Below are positions 26,634 through 35,959 of a stretch of DNA of 64,000 bases, piece after piece; position 1 is the first letter of the stretch, and every line of letters begins with the position of its first letter. The stretch is from Scardovia inopinata JCM 12537 (lineage in GTDB: Bacteria; Actinomycetota; Actinomycetes; Actinomycetales; Bifidobacteriaceae), in assembly GCF_001042695.1 (NCBI RefSeq), contig NZ_AP012334.1, forward strand, positions 1,733,863 to 1,797,862, in the 5' to 3' direction. Made by a program: the position numbers and the translations under genes. The notes under the pieces were generated by a model. The model did not search any database and had not been told where the DNA came from. It worked only from the letters and a program-made list of their open reading frames with translations.

Positions 26634-27627
26634 CGCTTGCCCTCTTTGCTATCATGTTGGCCACAATCAGGAAGAAGAAGTTGACCACTGAGTTAAATAA
26701 ACCGATTGCTGTGGAATAGGAGAATTGATTATCCAAAATACCAATCCGGTAGGTATAGGTTGAAATAACCTCAGATGCAGTCACATTCAGGGTGTTCTGC
26801 ATCAGCCAAACCTTCTCAAAACCAACGCCCAGAACGAAGCCCATATTCATAATCAGGAGAACCCCGGCAGTGGGCATAATAGTAGGAATATCCACATACC
26901 GGATCAACTGCAGACGTCCGGCTCCATCAATGCGGGCGGCCTCGTAAAGGGCCAGATCAACGGAAGACAGGGCTGCTAGGTAAATAATGCAGTTCCAGCC
27001 CGTATGCTGCCAGATTTCAGAAATCCAGTAGATAGGGGTGAAAGCGCTGGGCTCGCCCAACAAACTGGTTTTGCCGAAGAAACGTCCCAAAAGACCATTG
27101 CCGGGAGCCAGGAAAATGTTAATCATAGAGACCATAACCACTGTAGAAATAAAATGAGGCATGTAGGTGATGGTCTGTACAAAGCTCTTGACCTTAGAAT
27201 TGCCAATCTGGTTAATCAGGAGGGCAAGAATAATTGGAGCAATGAATCCCATGACCAGGGTCCACAGGCTGATACGGATGGTGTTACCAATGATCTCGCC
27301 GAACATGGGGTCATTGAAGAAGCGGCGGAAATACTTGAGACCAACGAACTTTCCGCCCGTTAAGCCCTTGGTCAGATCATAATCGCGGAAAGCCAGCTGT
27401 ACCCCATACATGGGAACGTAGGCAAAAATAACCGTGAAAATAATAGCCGGTATGAGCATGGCCCACAGCTGCCAATACAGATGAATGTGGGAAGCCAGGC
27501 GCTTAAACCAGGGCTGGTGCCGTTTTAGGGCTGTATTGTCAACGACTGCCTGCCGGCCGGCCGGGTCAGATCCAGAACCGTGAGCAGCAGCCGCTGTCAG
27601 GTGAATGGAAGTTTGCTGAGTAGACAT
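26617..27627 (-). CDS. Carbohydrate ABC transporter permease, LplB type
   Basis: 336 residues, six membrane helices. The EAA loop is YEAARIDGAGRLQLIRYVDIPTI. An N-terminal extension of about 45 residues is Ala/Gly-rich. The ATG at 27627 has AGGGG eight bases upstream; a GTG at 27642 would overlap the upstream glucosidase stop. It pairs with the LplC permease to form the channel for an oligosaccharide import system whose binding protein is encoded at 29654-31291. Confidence 0.92.
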   Translation of the reverse strand: MSTQQTSIHLTAAAAHGSGSDPAGRQAVVDNTALKRHQPWFKRLASHIHLYWQLWAMLIPAIIFTVIFAYVPMYGVQLAFRDYDLTKGLTGGKFVGLKYFRRFFNDPMFGEIIGNTIRISLWTLVMGFIAPIILALLINQIGNSKVKSFVQTITYMPHFISTVVMVSMINIFLAPGNGLLGRFFGKTSLLGEPSAFTPIYWISEIWQHTGWNCIIYLAALSSVDLALYEAARIDGAGRLQLIRYVDIPTIMPTAGVLLIMNMGFVLGVGFEKVWLMQNTLNVTASEVISTYTYRIGILDNQFSYSTAIGLFNSVVNFFFLIVANMIAKRASDVSIF

Positions 27628-27638
27628 TACTATACCCC

Positions 27639-29513
27639 TCACTTTTCCTTATCGTTTTCGGTCAAGCTGTATACGAAGGCGCCCCATGGAGGAACAATGC
27701 CGGTTTCGAACACGCTTTCAAGATCAGAACTGGAAATATTGGCAATAAGGATTCTGTCAGCACTTTTCTGACTGTGAAGGTCTCCTGCCAGATCCCTCAG
27801 CTCCTCAGACAGCAAATCCTTGGATTGCTTAGGTAAAACTTGTTCATGAGAGGAGACGTTTACCACCACCATCAGGGACTGCTGGTCCAGGGTTCTGGTA
27901 AAAGCATAAATATGCGGATCGTCGCAGTCCAGCAGGGTAAAGGCCCCGGCCGCCACCACTGGATTGGTGTGCCGCAAATTAATAAGCTTCTTATAGAAAG
28001 TAAAGACTGAATCCGGATCCCCTACCTGGCTAGCAGCATTGATGGTATTTTTATTTATATTAACATCAATCCATGGAGCCTGGGCGGCAGAAGAATCTTC
28101 AAATCCTGCATACAGAGAATCATCCCACTGCATAGGAGTACGGGAATTGTCCCTGCTGACCTGAGCCAAAGATTCCATCATAGAATCCGGCGTCTGAATC
28201 TGAGCCTGGTTAACCCGCTGTTTATAAGCATTGATGGATTCCAGATCCCGGTACTGATCCAGCTGGGTAAAGCCTGCATTAGTCATACCCAGTTCCTCAC
28301 CCTGATAAATATACGGGGTTCCCCGGTGTAGATGCAGAAGGAGAGCCAGGGCCTTTGCCGACTGTACCCTCCGGCTCTCGCTGCTGGTATCGCCCCAACG
28401 GGACACAATCCGAGGCTGATCATGATTGCCAAAATAAAGGCTTGACCAGCCAGACTGAGCCACTGCCTCCTGCTGAGAACGCATGACCTCTTTGAGCCTG
28501 GGAAGATCCAAAGGCTTCATATTCCACTTAGCACCTTCCTGATCCACTCCCATATGATCGAAGAGGAAGAGCATATCCAGCTCTCCGTGAGCCGGATCGG
28601 TAATATAGTGATTGCGTTCAGGGCTGATTCCCTGGGCCTCCCCCACTGTTAAATAGCCCTGGCGGGAAGAGAAAACCTCCGACCGCATTTCCTGCAAGTA
28701 TTCATCCAGACGAGGCCCATCCATGCTGAAGGGCCAGGGACTGGAATAACCTTCTTCGCCCGCTGGAAGATCAGCAATCTGGCTGCCTCTTACCCCCGGC
28801 AGATGCCCTTGAGAATCCGTCCATTTGGAAATAAGGGTAATCACATCCATGCGGAAGCCATCCACGCCCTTGTCCAGCCACCAATTCATCATTCGGTAAA
28901 CTGCCTGCCTCACCTGCGGATTTTCCCAGTTGAGATCCGGCTGTTTGGGAGAAAAAGTATGAAGAAAATACTGGCCCCTTTCAGGTGAATACTCCCATGC
29001 CGACCCGCCAAAGGTGCTCCCCCACTTGTTGGGCTCAGCCCCTGACATCCCGGGAATGTGTCCAGGTCGGGCGTCTTCCCACCAATACCAATCTGCATAT
29101 CCGGGTTCTTTTTTCACAGATTTTATAAACCACTCATGCTCGTCAGAGGTATGATTCACTACCAAATCCATGACAACCTTTATGCCCAACTGATGAGCGC
29201 TGGCAATGAGAGCTTCCATGTCTTCCATAGAGCCAAACATGGGGTCGATATCCTGATAATTGGAGATATCATAGCCGTTGTCATCCTGGGGAGATTGGTA
29301 AACCGGGCTTAGCCAGACAACATCCACACCCAGATCAGCCAGATAAGGAAGCTTATTCCTGATGCCGTTAAGATCACCGTAACCATCCGAGTTACTGTCC
29401 GAAAATGACCGTGGATAAATCTGATAAACTACTGCATTTGACCACCAAGGGTTGGGGTCGGATCCGTTTGTCTTGACGCCTTCAGGAAGGCAGGACCGTT
29501 GTTTTTCTGTCAT
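27639..29513 (-). CDS. GH13 alpha-glucosidase (oligo-1,6-glucosidase type)
   Basis: 624 residues, cytosolic. The (beta/alpha)8 barrel motifs are in order: region I DLVVNHTS, region II GVDGFRMDVI (nucleophile Asp), region III TVGEA (acid/base Glu), region IV FGNHDQPR (third acid). Val after the nucleophile region (MDVI) is typical of enzymes cutting alpha-1,6 linkages such as isomaltose, panose or dextrin branches. QPDLNWENP is the GH13_31-like loop. The start at 29513 has GGAG seven bases upstream; an open extension to 29618 is rejected because it covers a stem-loop. Products would enter the bifid shunt. Confidence 0.92.
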   Translation of the reverse strand: MTEKQRSCLPEGVKTNGSDPNPWWSNAVVYQIYPRSFSDSNSDGYGDLNGIRNKLPYLADLGVDVVWLSPVYQSPQDDNGYDISNYQDIDPMFGSMEDMEALIASAHQLGIKVVMDLVVNHTSDEHEWFIKSVKKEPGYADWYWWEDARPGHIPGMSGAEPNKWGSTFGGSAWEYSPERGQYFLHTFSPKQPDLNWENPQVRQAVYRMMNWWLDKGVDGFRMDVITLISKWTDSQGHLPGVRGSQIADLPAGEEGYSSPWPFSMDGPRLDEYLQEMRSEVFSSRQGYLTVGEAQGISPERNHYITDPAHGELDMLFLFDHMGVDQEGAKWNMKPLDLPRLKEVMRSQQEAVAQSGWSSLYFGNHDQPRIVSRWGDTSSESRRVQSAKALALLLHLHRGTPYIYQGEELGMTNAGFTQLDQYRDLESINAYKQRVNQAQIQTPDSMMESLAQVSRDNSRTPMQWDDSLYAGFEDSSAAQAPWIDVNINKNTINAASQVGDPDSVFTFYKKLINLRHTNPVVAAGAFTLLDCDDPHIYAFTRTLDQQSLMVVVNVSSHEQVLPKQSKDLLSEELRDLAGDLHSQKSADRILIANISSSDLESVFETGIVPPWGAFVYSLTENDKEK

Positions 29514-29606
29514 GGGTTTCTCCGGTAAATACCTCTGCTGGGAAAGCGCTGCGCAAAGAGCTCTGGTGCAGGCCCTGCAAAAGTTTCTTAAATTTCCGCC
29601 TGCCCC

Positions 29607-29645
29607 CTCCGGCCCCACTGCCGGGGAGCCGAAGGGGAGGTCAGC
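29607..29645 (-). promoter_or_regulatory. Strong intercistronic stem-loop between binding protein and glucosidase genes
   Basis: On the minus strand CCCCTTC pairs with GGAGGGG, continuing through GG/CC and CCCC/GGGG around a six-base loop. No T-run follows, so it more likely protects the 3' end of the binding-protein message or partly stops transcription, giving more binding protein than permease, a common pattern in sugar ABC operons. Confidence 0.65.
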
Positions 29646-29653
29646 GGCTTCTT

Positions 29654-31291
29654 TTACTCCTTAGTCGAGTTGAGGTTGACACCAATGGTGTCCATATTCT
29701 TCTTAAAGGCGTTGTAAACCTGCTGCTCAATCTTGATATTCTCATCAAGCTTGTTCTTCTTCAGGCTGGCAACGTAGGCATCCCATTCCTTGTCAATTCC
29801 ACCCTTGGTGACCCACTTAGCGAACTTGCTCATGGCAGCCTGGGTAATACCTGTGTTGTTTTCGTTCATTGTCTGAGTCTGCTCAGTGGTCATGGGCATA
29901 TTGGCATACAAGATGTCCTTATTGAAATCAACATTCTTGTAATTAACGTCATAAACCGCATCTACCGACCGGTACTCAGTGTGCTGAGAAGGAAGGTTCA
30001 GTTTCATATCGTCGCCAATCCAGGCAGGAGCTCCATCAGCCAGAGCATTGGTAAACTGCCAGTCAGAGGCGTTCTTGGTTTTATCCTGAGGATCTAGAAC
30101 GGTGTAATTGTTCGGTCCATTCTTCTTGACACAGGTTCCGAAGGCACCGTACCGCATCTGGACAGATATATCAGGGCTATAGAAGGAATCTACCAGTTTA
30201 AGAGCAGCATCTTTATTGGCGACATTCTTGGAAATGACAGCACGATCGGCCTGATAAGCCAGATCATCACCGTTGTAGGACCAGACAAGCTTCTGAGTTT
30301 GCCCATTCTTGGCCTTGAGGGCAGGAATGGTGATGTACTGGTCAGCCAGCTGAGCACCAAAGATGTCGGACGGGGTCCACATCCAGGTCATGCCTACCTT
30401 GGCTGTCTTTCCTTCACCCTTGGAGGTGGAGGTGTACTTGGACCAATCGTGAGTGAACGCTTCGGAAGAGATAACCCCATCGACCCAGAGCTTGTGCAGG
30501 AACTGAATAACTTCTTTGTAGCGGGAATCAGTCAGATAATTCTTGACCTTACCGTTGTCAACATACATACCCAAAGGACCATTGGGAACAACGATACCCA
30601 GGCTGGAAAGCAGGACGTTGGGTTGGAAAAGACCGAAACCACCTGTACCAGGAGAGTTGAAATCCAAGGGGATCTCGTCATTTTTCCCGTTACCATTAGG
30701 ATCTTTGGTCTTAAAGGCAATCAGAACCTTCTCCAGCTCATCCCACGTCTGGGGAACCTGAAGGCCCAGCTTATCAAGCCAGGCTTTATTGATGAACATA
30801 TGATTACTAGTACGGGCAGTTACAGAGCGCCCAACAGTAGGGGTACCGAGAATCTTCCCGTCTGCTGTGGTAGAAATAACGCGTGAATAAGGTTCAGTTT
30901 TGAAAAGTTTTTGCAAGTTTTTCATGTTTTTCACATACGGCTTCAGATCCAGGAAGAGGCTGCCGTATTCACCCATATCTCCTGAACCGAAACCGCCTAT
31001 GGTAACATCAGCGACTTCTCCTGCTGCCAGGGCAGCTTTCTTCTGCTGATCCCATGATGAGGCTGCTACTTCCTGCCATTGAATATCGCAGCCGCACTTA
31101 GCTTCCAAATCTTTAGTCCATGGAAGGCTTGCCATCTTCTTGGTGCGAGCATCCTTCACAACCTGAACGGTCACGATGGGACGGCCATCCGAACTTTTCT
31201 TACCACCGCTGGAAGCTCCGCAGCCGGACAGCAGAGTAGCGGCGGCCACAGCTGCAACCGCTAATTTCCAGCCATACTTTTTCTTTGCCAT
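29654..31291 (-). CDS. Extracellular sugar-binding lipoprotein, LplA type
   Basis: 545 residues. The signal peptide ends in a lipobox LLSGCG, with the lipid-modified cysteine at residue 24. The mature protein is a cluster D-like solute-binding protein of the large LplA/YtcQ group that partners LplB/LplC permeases. It heads the operon (binding protein, GH13, LplB, LplC, DUF624). The start has GGAGG upstream (sequence TATGGAGGATATTCA before ATG). Ligand is probably an alpha-glucoside given the GH13 enzyme, but LplA-type proteins also bind complex glycans. Confidence 0.92.
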   Translation of the reverse strand: MAKKKYGWKLAVAAVAAATLLSGCGASSGGKKSSDGRPIVTVQVVKDARTKKMASLPWTKDLEAKCGCDIQWQEVAASSWDQQKKAALAAGEVADVTIGGFGSGDMGEYGSLFLDLKPYVKNMKNLQKLFKTEPYSRVISTTADGKILGTPTVGRSVTARTSNHMFINKAWLDKLGLQVPQTWDELEKVLIAFKTKDPNGNGKNDEIPLDFNSPGTGGFGLFQPNVLLSSLGIVVPNGPLGMYVDNGKVKNYLTDSRYKEVIQFLHKLWVDGVISSEAFTHDWSKYTSTSKGEGKTAKVGMTWMWTPSDIFGAQLADQYITIPALKAKNGQTQKLVWSYNGDDLAYQADRAVISKNVANKDAALKLVDSFYSPDISVQMRYGAFGTCVKKNGPNNYTVLDPQDKTKNASDWQFTNALADGAPAWIGDDMKLNLPSQHTEYRSVDAVYDVNYKNVDFNKDILYANMPMTTEQTQTMNENNTGITQAAMSKFAKWVTKGGIDKEWDAYVASLKKNKLDENIKIEQQVYNAFKKNMDTIGVNLNSTKE

Positions 31292-31382
31292 TGAATATCC
31301 TCCATATATACTTTCTTTCTGCTGATCCTCCCACCGACGTTGTGGTTGTGGATCGCATTTTCTATTGTAAACTTATTGAAAT

Positions 31383-31394
31383 ATTTGTGCAAAT
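31383..31394. promoter_or_regulatory. Possible LacI-family operator in the divergent spacer
   Basis: ATTTG-TG-CAAAT is a 5-bp perfect inverted repeat with a 2-bp centre, lying about midway between the binding-protein and lacI-type genes. LacI-family operators have this size and symmetry, though the centre is usually CG or GC. Confidence 0.4.
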
Positions 31395-31489
31395 TTGCTT
31401 TATTCTTGCGTGTTTCTTTCTTCAGCCCTTTATATCATTGTCGTATTAGCTGGAAATAATAGGCATATTACAAATGAAGGAAAAGGATC

Positions 31490-32509
31490 ATGCCAACAAG
31501 AACCCTTGCTGATATTGCAACAAAAGCAGGAGTAAGCCAGGCTACTATTTCCCGAGTGATTAACGATAAGCCTGGCGTATCCGACGACACCCGTCAGAGT
31601 GTCTTAAAAACTATGCAGGAACTAGGAATAGAGAGGAAAAGCGCTAAGGCAGCAGATTCCAAACTGGTTGCCCTGATTTCGCCCGATCTGTCAAACCCTA
31701 TTTTTTCTTCCTTCACCACTCATATTTCCATCCTCATGGCTCAACAGCAGATTCTTCCAATCCTCTGTGTTTACACCATCATGGGGGGATCAGAAACTTC
31801 CTATTTGGCTATGCTGAAAGAGCGGCCGATTTCCGGTGCCATTTTCCTGTCAGGCACCTATGACACTGTGGGGACTGATATAAGCATTTATCAGGACCTG
31901 GCAGACAGGAAAATTCCCCTGGCCTTTCTCAACGCTTCGGCTCATGGGGTCGACGGCTATTATGTCGAGTCTGATGATGCAGCTGCCATGACTATGGCTC
32001 TCAACCATTTGACTAACCTGGGCCACAAAAAAATTGGTCTTCTTTTAGGGGACAAGGAACACTATCCCACCCGAAATAAGTATCTTGCTGCGCAAAACTT
32101 CTTTAAGCTCCGAGGACTCAAGCATGACAGCAGATTGACAGCCTGGACGACATATGGGATTGGCTCCGGTCAAATGGCTGCCAAAAAACTTTTCCTCCAT
32201 GGCGCTACTGCTATTGTCTGCGCCAGTGACCAACTGGCTCTGGGAGCTATGAAGGCAGCAGCCTCTCTGGGACTGGATATTCCACATGACGTATCGATTA
32301 TTGGCTATGACGACAGCACCGCCATGAACTATATTTCCCCTGCCCTGACAACCGTCCGCCAGCCTGTAACTATTATGAGTCAGGCCCTGATGAACGGCCT
32401 GCTGGCCATGCAGGCAGATTCGGATTTGGCAGCAAAAAGGGATGTTCTCCTGTACGAACCTGAGCTGATCGTTCGTGCCTCAACCGGTGCATGCCGGGAC
32501 AGGAATTAA
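31490..32509 (+). CDS. LacI family transcriptional regulator
   Basis: 339 residues. The N-terminal helix-turn-helix is TLADIATKAGVSQATISRVIN, followed by the hinge and a periplasmic-binding-protein-like effector domain (for example DISIIGYDDSTAMNYISPALTTV, near residues 263-285). It is divergent from the sugar operon at 31291, so it most likely represses that operon and itself until an oligosaccharide binds. A 14-bp exact duplication follows its stop. Confidence 0.94.
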   Translation: MPTRTLADIATKAGVSQATISRVINDKPGVSDDTRQSVLKTMQELGIERKSAKAADSKLVALISPDLSNPIFSSFTTHISILMAQQQILPILCVYTIMGGSETSYLAMLKERPISGAIFLSGTYDTVGTDISIYQDLADRKIPLAFLNASAHGVDGYYVESDDAAAMTMALNHLTNLGHKKIGLLLGDKEHYPTRNKYLAAQNFFKLRGLKHDSRLTAWTTYGIGSGQMAAKKLFLHGATAIVCASDQLALGAMKAAASLGLDIPHDVSIIGYDDSTAMNYISPALTTVRQPVTIMSQALMNGLLAMQADSDLAAKRDVLLYEPELIVRASTGACRDRN

Positions 32510-32514
32510 AAGTT

Positions 32515-32542
32515 CCTGCTGCTAATTACCTGCTGCTAATTA
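32515..32542. repeat. Exact 14-bp tandem duplication at two converging stops
   Basis: CCTGCTGCTAATTA is repeated with no gap; the second copy contains the stop codon of the pmvk-fni gene. Confidence 0.9.
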
Positions 32543-35064
32543 GAACTATCCGGAAGGGTGAGACCCCGCTGCCGACAATACTCAATTAAAGAGGCTGGGA
32601 AGACCATCCTGCTCTTCTCCTGCAACTCCTGGATAGTGCGCACGCCCAACAGGGTAAAAATCCGCTGAATATGATCCTGCCATGTTTCCACCAGGTCAAC
32701 TGTTCCTTCAATCCCCCGAGTCATAACAGAATCAAGGAAGATTCCTGACAGGCCAATAGTCCGGGCTCCCAGGGCCAGGTATTTTATTGCGTCTAATGGA
32801 TTGCGCACCCCTCCGGAAGCTATAGGAACAATACCTTCAACCCCCCTGACTTCTATCAGCGAGCGCAGGGTGGAAATTCCCCAGCTTTTCAGGTAGGAAA
32901 AATCCGAAATACCAAGCCGCGGCTCCGTCTGGCCACTGGATCGACCCTGTTTCTCGCGCAGACGAGCATTTTCAATGGTAATAAAGTTAGTCCCTCCCTT
33001 GCCTGCCACATCTATATAGGTTATTCCAGCTTCTTTCAAAATCTGAGCTGTTTGCCTGCTCATACCAAAACCGACTTCCTTGGCAATAACCGGTATGGAC
33101 CGTTCTCTCATTGCAATTGCAATATTTGTGATATTGTCGACCCACCCCCGAAAGTCCCGTGATCCCTCAGGCATCACTATTTCCTGAGCTGGATTAATGT
33201 GTATTTGCAAAGCCTGAGCGTCAACAGCCTCCACCACAGCCAGGGCAGATTCAGGCGAATGTTCAGCTCCCAGGTTGGCAATAAAGCTAACCTGCGGATT
33301 TTCCTGCTTCAGTCTGCGGTACAGATCTCTGACCTGCGGCTTCTTGACCAAAATACTCATGGATCCCAGGGCCATAAGAGTCCCGGTTCTACCAGCAACC
33401 TGAGCCAGCTTCATGTTTATCTCATTGGTCAACTCCGTTCCACCGGTCATAGCGTTAATAAAGAAGGGCTTATTTTGGCGAATACCAGCAAGGTCAGTGC
33501 TGATATCAACCTGATCTATACTGATTTCGGGAAGACTGGTATGAATAAATTCGCAGGAGTCCAACTCATCATAAACTCTACCTTGATATTCCTCACCCAG
33601 ATTCCTCTGCTGAGCCCTAGCCTGCTGAGCCCTAGCCAGACGCACATGGTCTTCCTTGCGGGAAGCGATAAGGTTGCGATCATCTATCAGGGACGAGTTG
33701 GGCTTACTGAGTGCAGAGGGAATACTCTCTGTCCTGTTCTCCCCTGCCTCGCCTTCGTGAGATTCAGAATTGAGCAAAAAATTGAAGTCCACGGGAATAA
33801 TACCTTCCTCCTGCCACAGTGCTTTAAGTCTGGTGATTTTATAGGCGCTGCCATTCGTACCCGCGGCAAAGCCGCAGTCCCCACCTCCAGCTCCTGAAAT
33901 TTTCCCAACAAAACCGCAGGAGGCAGCTATTTCTACCAAACGATGTAATTTCGGTGTTTCAATGGGAGCCGAAACCTTGCAAGACAAATCTTCCATAGCC
34001 TGCTCAGCCTGGGAAATAAGAGAACATGCAGCCTGAGCATGTGTAGAACAGATCTGCCGAAAAGTATTGACAATCTCTTCGGTTCGTCTGCAATAACTCT
34101 TGAAATCCTTCGGATTCTGAGCCTTGTATTCTGCCATAGCAGAAACCAACTTATCAGAAGATGCGGGAGACCCAGTCCATCCAATAATAAAGCTGATATC
34201 AGGAGAAATCTGACAGGGATCGATAACCAAACCTGGCCAGTCAGCAGCTACCAAGGCGGATAGGCTTATCTTCGTCTCGCATGACCGCAAGCTCTTCACT
34301 TGACACAGCGAATCCAGCTGATTCACCTGATTCAGCCGTTCGTTATGGGCTAGCTGCTCGGTATCGGCCAGCCGCTCCTCACGAGTCAGATCCCGCACCC
34401 GGTTTAAGAGCCACTCCCGCTGAGGCCTTATGTAATAAAGGGGGCGGCCCCAAGCGCAAGCAGCAATATCTCCCCCAGATCCATTGTCTCCCACCACTGT
34501 CAGAGCAAAGCAAGCCAGTTTGTAGACCAGGGTTTCACGTGAAACATTGGTAGGCTCCGGGACCAGAAAAAAATCCAGCAGAGCCCGGACAACAGCAACC
34601 ATGGAAGCTCCGGATGATCCCAATCCAAATTTCCGTCCTGTCGTCGCATCGTCCAGCTGGGAATCGATCACCAGGGAGCAGGACCGCAAAGGTACTCCGC
34701 ACTCGCTGGCATACCTGAGGGTAAGGAGGGCAGATACCAGAATCTGTTTGAGAGGATCCTCCGGATTAACGAGGTTGCTGTCAAGGTGAGTAAAAAGAAT
34801 CTCTCTTTCTTCCTGCGGAAAGAGCGTCGAGCCGATAAGCAAAGAGTCTTCAGTAACAGAAGGCCTGGCATGAATACTAACAGTCACATACCGATCCACC
34901 GGCATTACTATTGCCGGATATCCTTCAACAACAGCGTACTCCCCCATAAGGTAAAGCTTGCCTGGCACATGAACTTTCAGACTCTGGGGAAGAACCCCGC
35001 CTTCTGCGCTTGTTGATCGAATATGCTCCACATAAAGAAATTGTAGCGCAACGGGACGGTACAC
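32536..35064 (-). CDS. Fused phosphomevalonate kinase / type 2 isopentenyl-diphosphate isomerase
   Basis: One 842-residue frame joins two mevalonate-pathway enzymes that are usually separate. Residues ~25-435 are a GHMP kinase: PGKLYLMGEYAVVEGYPA, FGLGSSGASM (ATP loop) and ISGAGGGDCG, matching phosphomevalonate kinase. A ~30-residue linker follows; residues ~466-842 are the FMN-dependent isomerase IDI-2, beginning SRKEDHVRLA and holding FFINAMTGGTE, LGSMSI and GGVRNPLDAIKYLALGA. An exact 15-bp duplication (33607-33636) doubles ARAQQ at the isomerase start. A parS site lies at 34531-34546. The ATG at 35064 has TATATA about 16 bases upstream, so the transcript may be nearly leaderless; a GTG at codon 12 is an alternative start. 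Confidence 0.93.
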   Translation of the reverse strand: MYRPVALQFLYVEHIRSTSAEGGVLPQSLKVHVPGKLYLMGEYAVVEGYPAIVMPVDRYVTVSIHARPSVTEDSLLIGSTLFPQEEREILFTHLDSNLVNPEDPLKQILVSALLTLRYASECGVPLRSCSLVIDSQLDDATTGRKFGLGSSGASMVAVVRALLDFFLVPEPTNVSRETLVYKLACFALTVVGDNGSGGDIAACAWGRPLYYIRPQREWLLNRVRDLTREERLADTEQLAHNERLNQVNQLDSLCQVKSLRSCETKISLSALVAADWPGLVIDPCQISPDISFIIGWTGSPASSDKLVSAMAEYKAQNPKDFKSYCRRTEEIVNTFRQICSTHAQAACSLISQAEQAMEDLSCKVSAPIETPKLHRLVEIAASCGFVGKISGAGGGDCGFAAGTNGSAYKITRLKALWQEEGIIPVDFNFLLNSESHEGEAGENRTESIPSALSKPNSSLIDDRNLIASRKEDHVRLARAQQARAQQRNLGEEYQGRVYDELDSCEFIHTSLPEISIDQVDISTDLAGIRQNKPFFINAMTGGTELTNEINMKLAQVAGRTGTLMALGSMSILVKKPQVRDLYRRLKQENPQVSFIANLGAEHSPESALAVVEAVDAQALQIHINPAQEIVMPEGSRDFRGWVDNITNIAIAMRERSIPVIAKEVGFGMSRQTAQILKEAGITYIDVAGKGGTNFITIENARLREKQGRSSGQTEPRLGISDFSYLKSWGISTLRSLIEVRGVEGIVPIASGGVRNPLDAIKYLALGARTIGLSGIFLDSVMTRGIEGTVDLVETWQDHIQRIFTLLGVRTIQELQEKSRMVFPASLIEYCRQRGLTLPDSSN
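34531..34546. other. parS: parS site (15 of 16 match) inside the pmvk-fni gene
   Basis: GGTTTCACGTGAAACA differs from the consensus TGTTTCACGTGAAACA only at the first base. On the minus strand it encodes Asn-Val-Ser-Arg-Glu-Thr at about residues 173-178 of the kinase. It is 24 kb from parAB. Confidence 0.9.
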
Positions 35065-35155
35065 ATCCTACAACGTTTATATACAGTATTATTTTTATTC
35101 TATTTGTTATGTTATCGTTAGTTTTGTTACCATCGTAAAGGGGAGGCATACTTCA

Positions 35156-35947
35156 ATGGCTGAGGTAGAGCTGGGCCATGTGAGTTTTTCTTACGGCAGC
35201 ACTCGAGCGCTAAAAGATATTACTCTTTCTTTTGATTCTGGTTTATACGGACTTCTCGGACCTAACGGAGCCGGTAAAACAACGCTAATGAATCTTTTGA
35301 CAACCTTGGCAAGACCAAGCGAGGGCTCACTTATAATCCATGGGTATAATGCAAAAGTCCGCAGCAATGTATCACACATTCGTTCTGCTGTTGGATATCT
35401 TCCTCAGAGTTTTGAGCTTATGAACGCTTCCAGTATCATCCGTAACGTTTCCTATGCTGCCTGGGCTCACGGGTTTTCCCTAACTGAGGCCGCTAGGGCT
35501 GCGAACCTGGTAATTCATGATCTGGATCTTGATGACTACACACATACCCCTGTTCGCAAACTTTCCGGCGGAACAAGACAGCGGGTAGGTATAGCCTGCG
35601 CTATGGTAACTCAGCCAGATTTGCTGGTCCTCGATGAACCAACAGTTGGTCTTGAGCCCATTCAGCGCATACAAATCCGAAAGCTTCTTGATACATACGC
35701 ACAAAAACACACAGTTATTCTTAGTACTCACTTAGTTGATGACCTGGCCGCGATGGCTGATCAGGTCATAGTCCTCAGTAAAGGGAGAATTCTGCTGAAA
35801 GGGACAATGGATGATCTGGCCTTTTTAGGAGATTCTGATGACAAGCTGAGCACGATTTGGGAATCAGGATATAAAAATCTTCTAACCACTCATGGAACAC
35901 CGGCTGGTGAACCAGCCAGCCAAGCAACAGATGCTAAGAAAGACTGA
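35156..35947 (+). CDS. ABC transporter ATP-binding protein
   Basis: 263 residues. Walker A GPNGAGKTT, Q-loop in YLPQSFEL, signature LSGGTRQR, Walker B LLVLDEPT, and the switch histidine in STHLVDD. The C-terminal ~50 residues are an unstructured tail. It is the first gene of a three-gene unit with two membrane proteins, the layout of ABC-2-type exporters or peptide-resistance systems. The 91-bp divergent spacer to pmvk-fni must hold promoters for both directions. Confidence 0.92.
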   Translation: MAEVELGHVSFSYGSTRALKDITLSFDSGLYGLLGPNGAGKTTLMNLLTTLARPSEGSLIIHGYNAKVRSNVSHIRSAVGYLPQSFELMNASSIIRNVSYAAWAHGFSLTEAARAANLVIHDLDLDDYTHTPVRKLSGGTRQRVGIACAMVTQPDLLVLDEPTVGLEPIQRIQIRKLLDTYAQKHTVILSTHLVDDLAAMADQVIVLSKGRILLKGTMDDLAFLGDSDDKLSTIWESGYKNLLTTHGTPAGEPASQATDAKKD

Positions 35948-35959
35948 AGGATGCTGCTG

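Noticed and set aside
32536..35064. Fusion explained as a frameshift artefact
   Set aside because: The frame is continuous with a plausible linker and no stop or shift is needed; both domains are intact.
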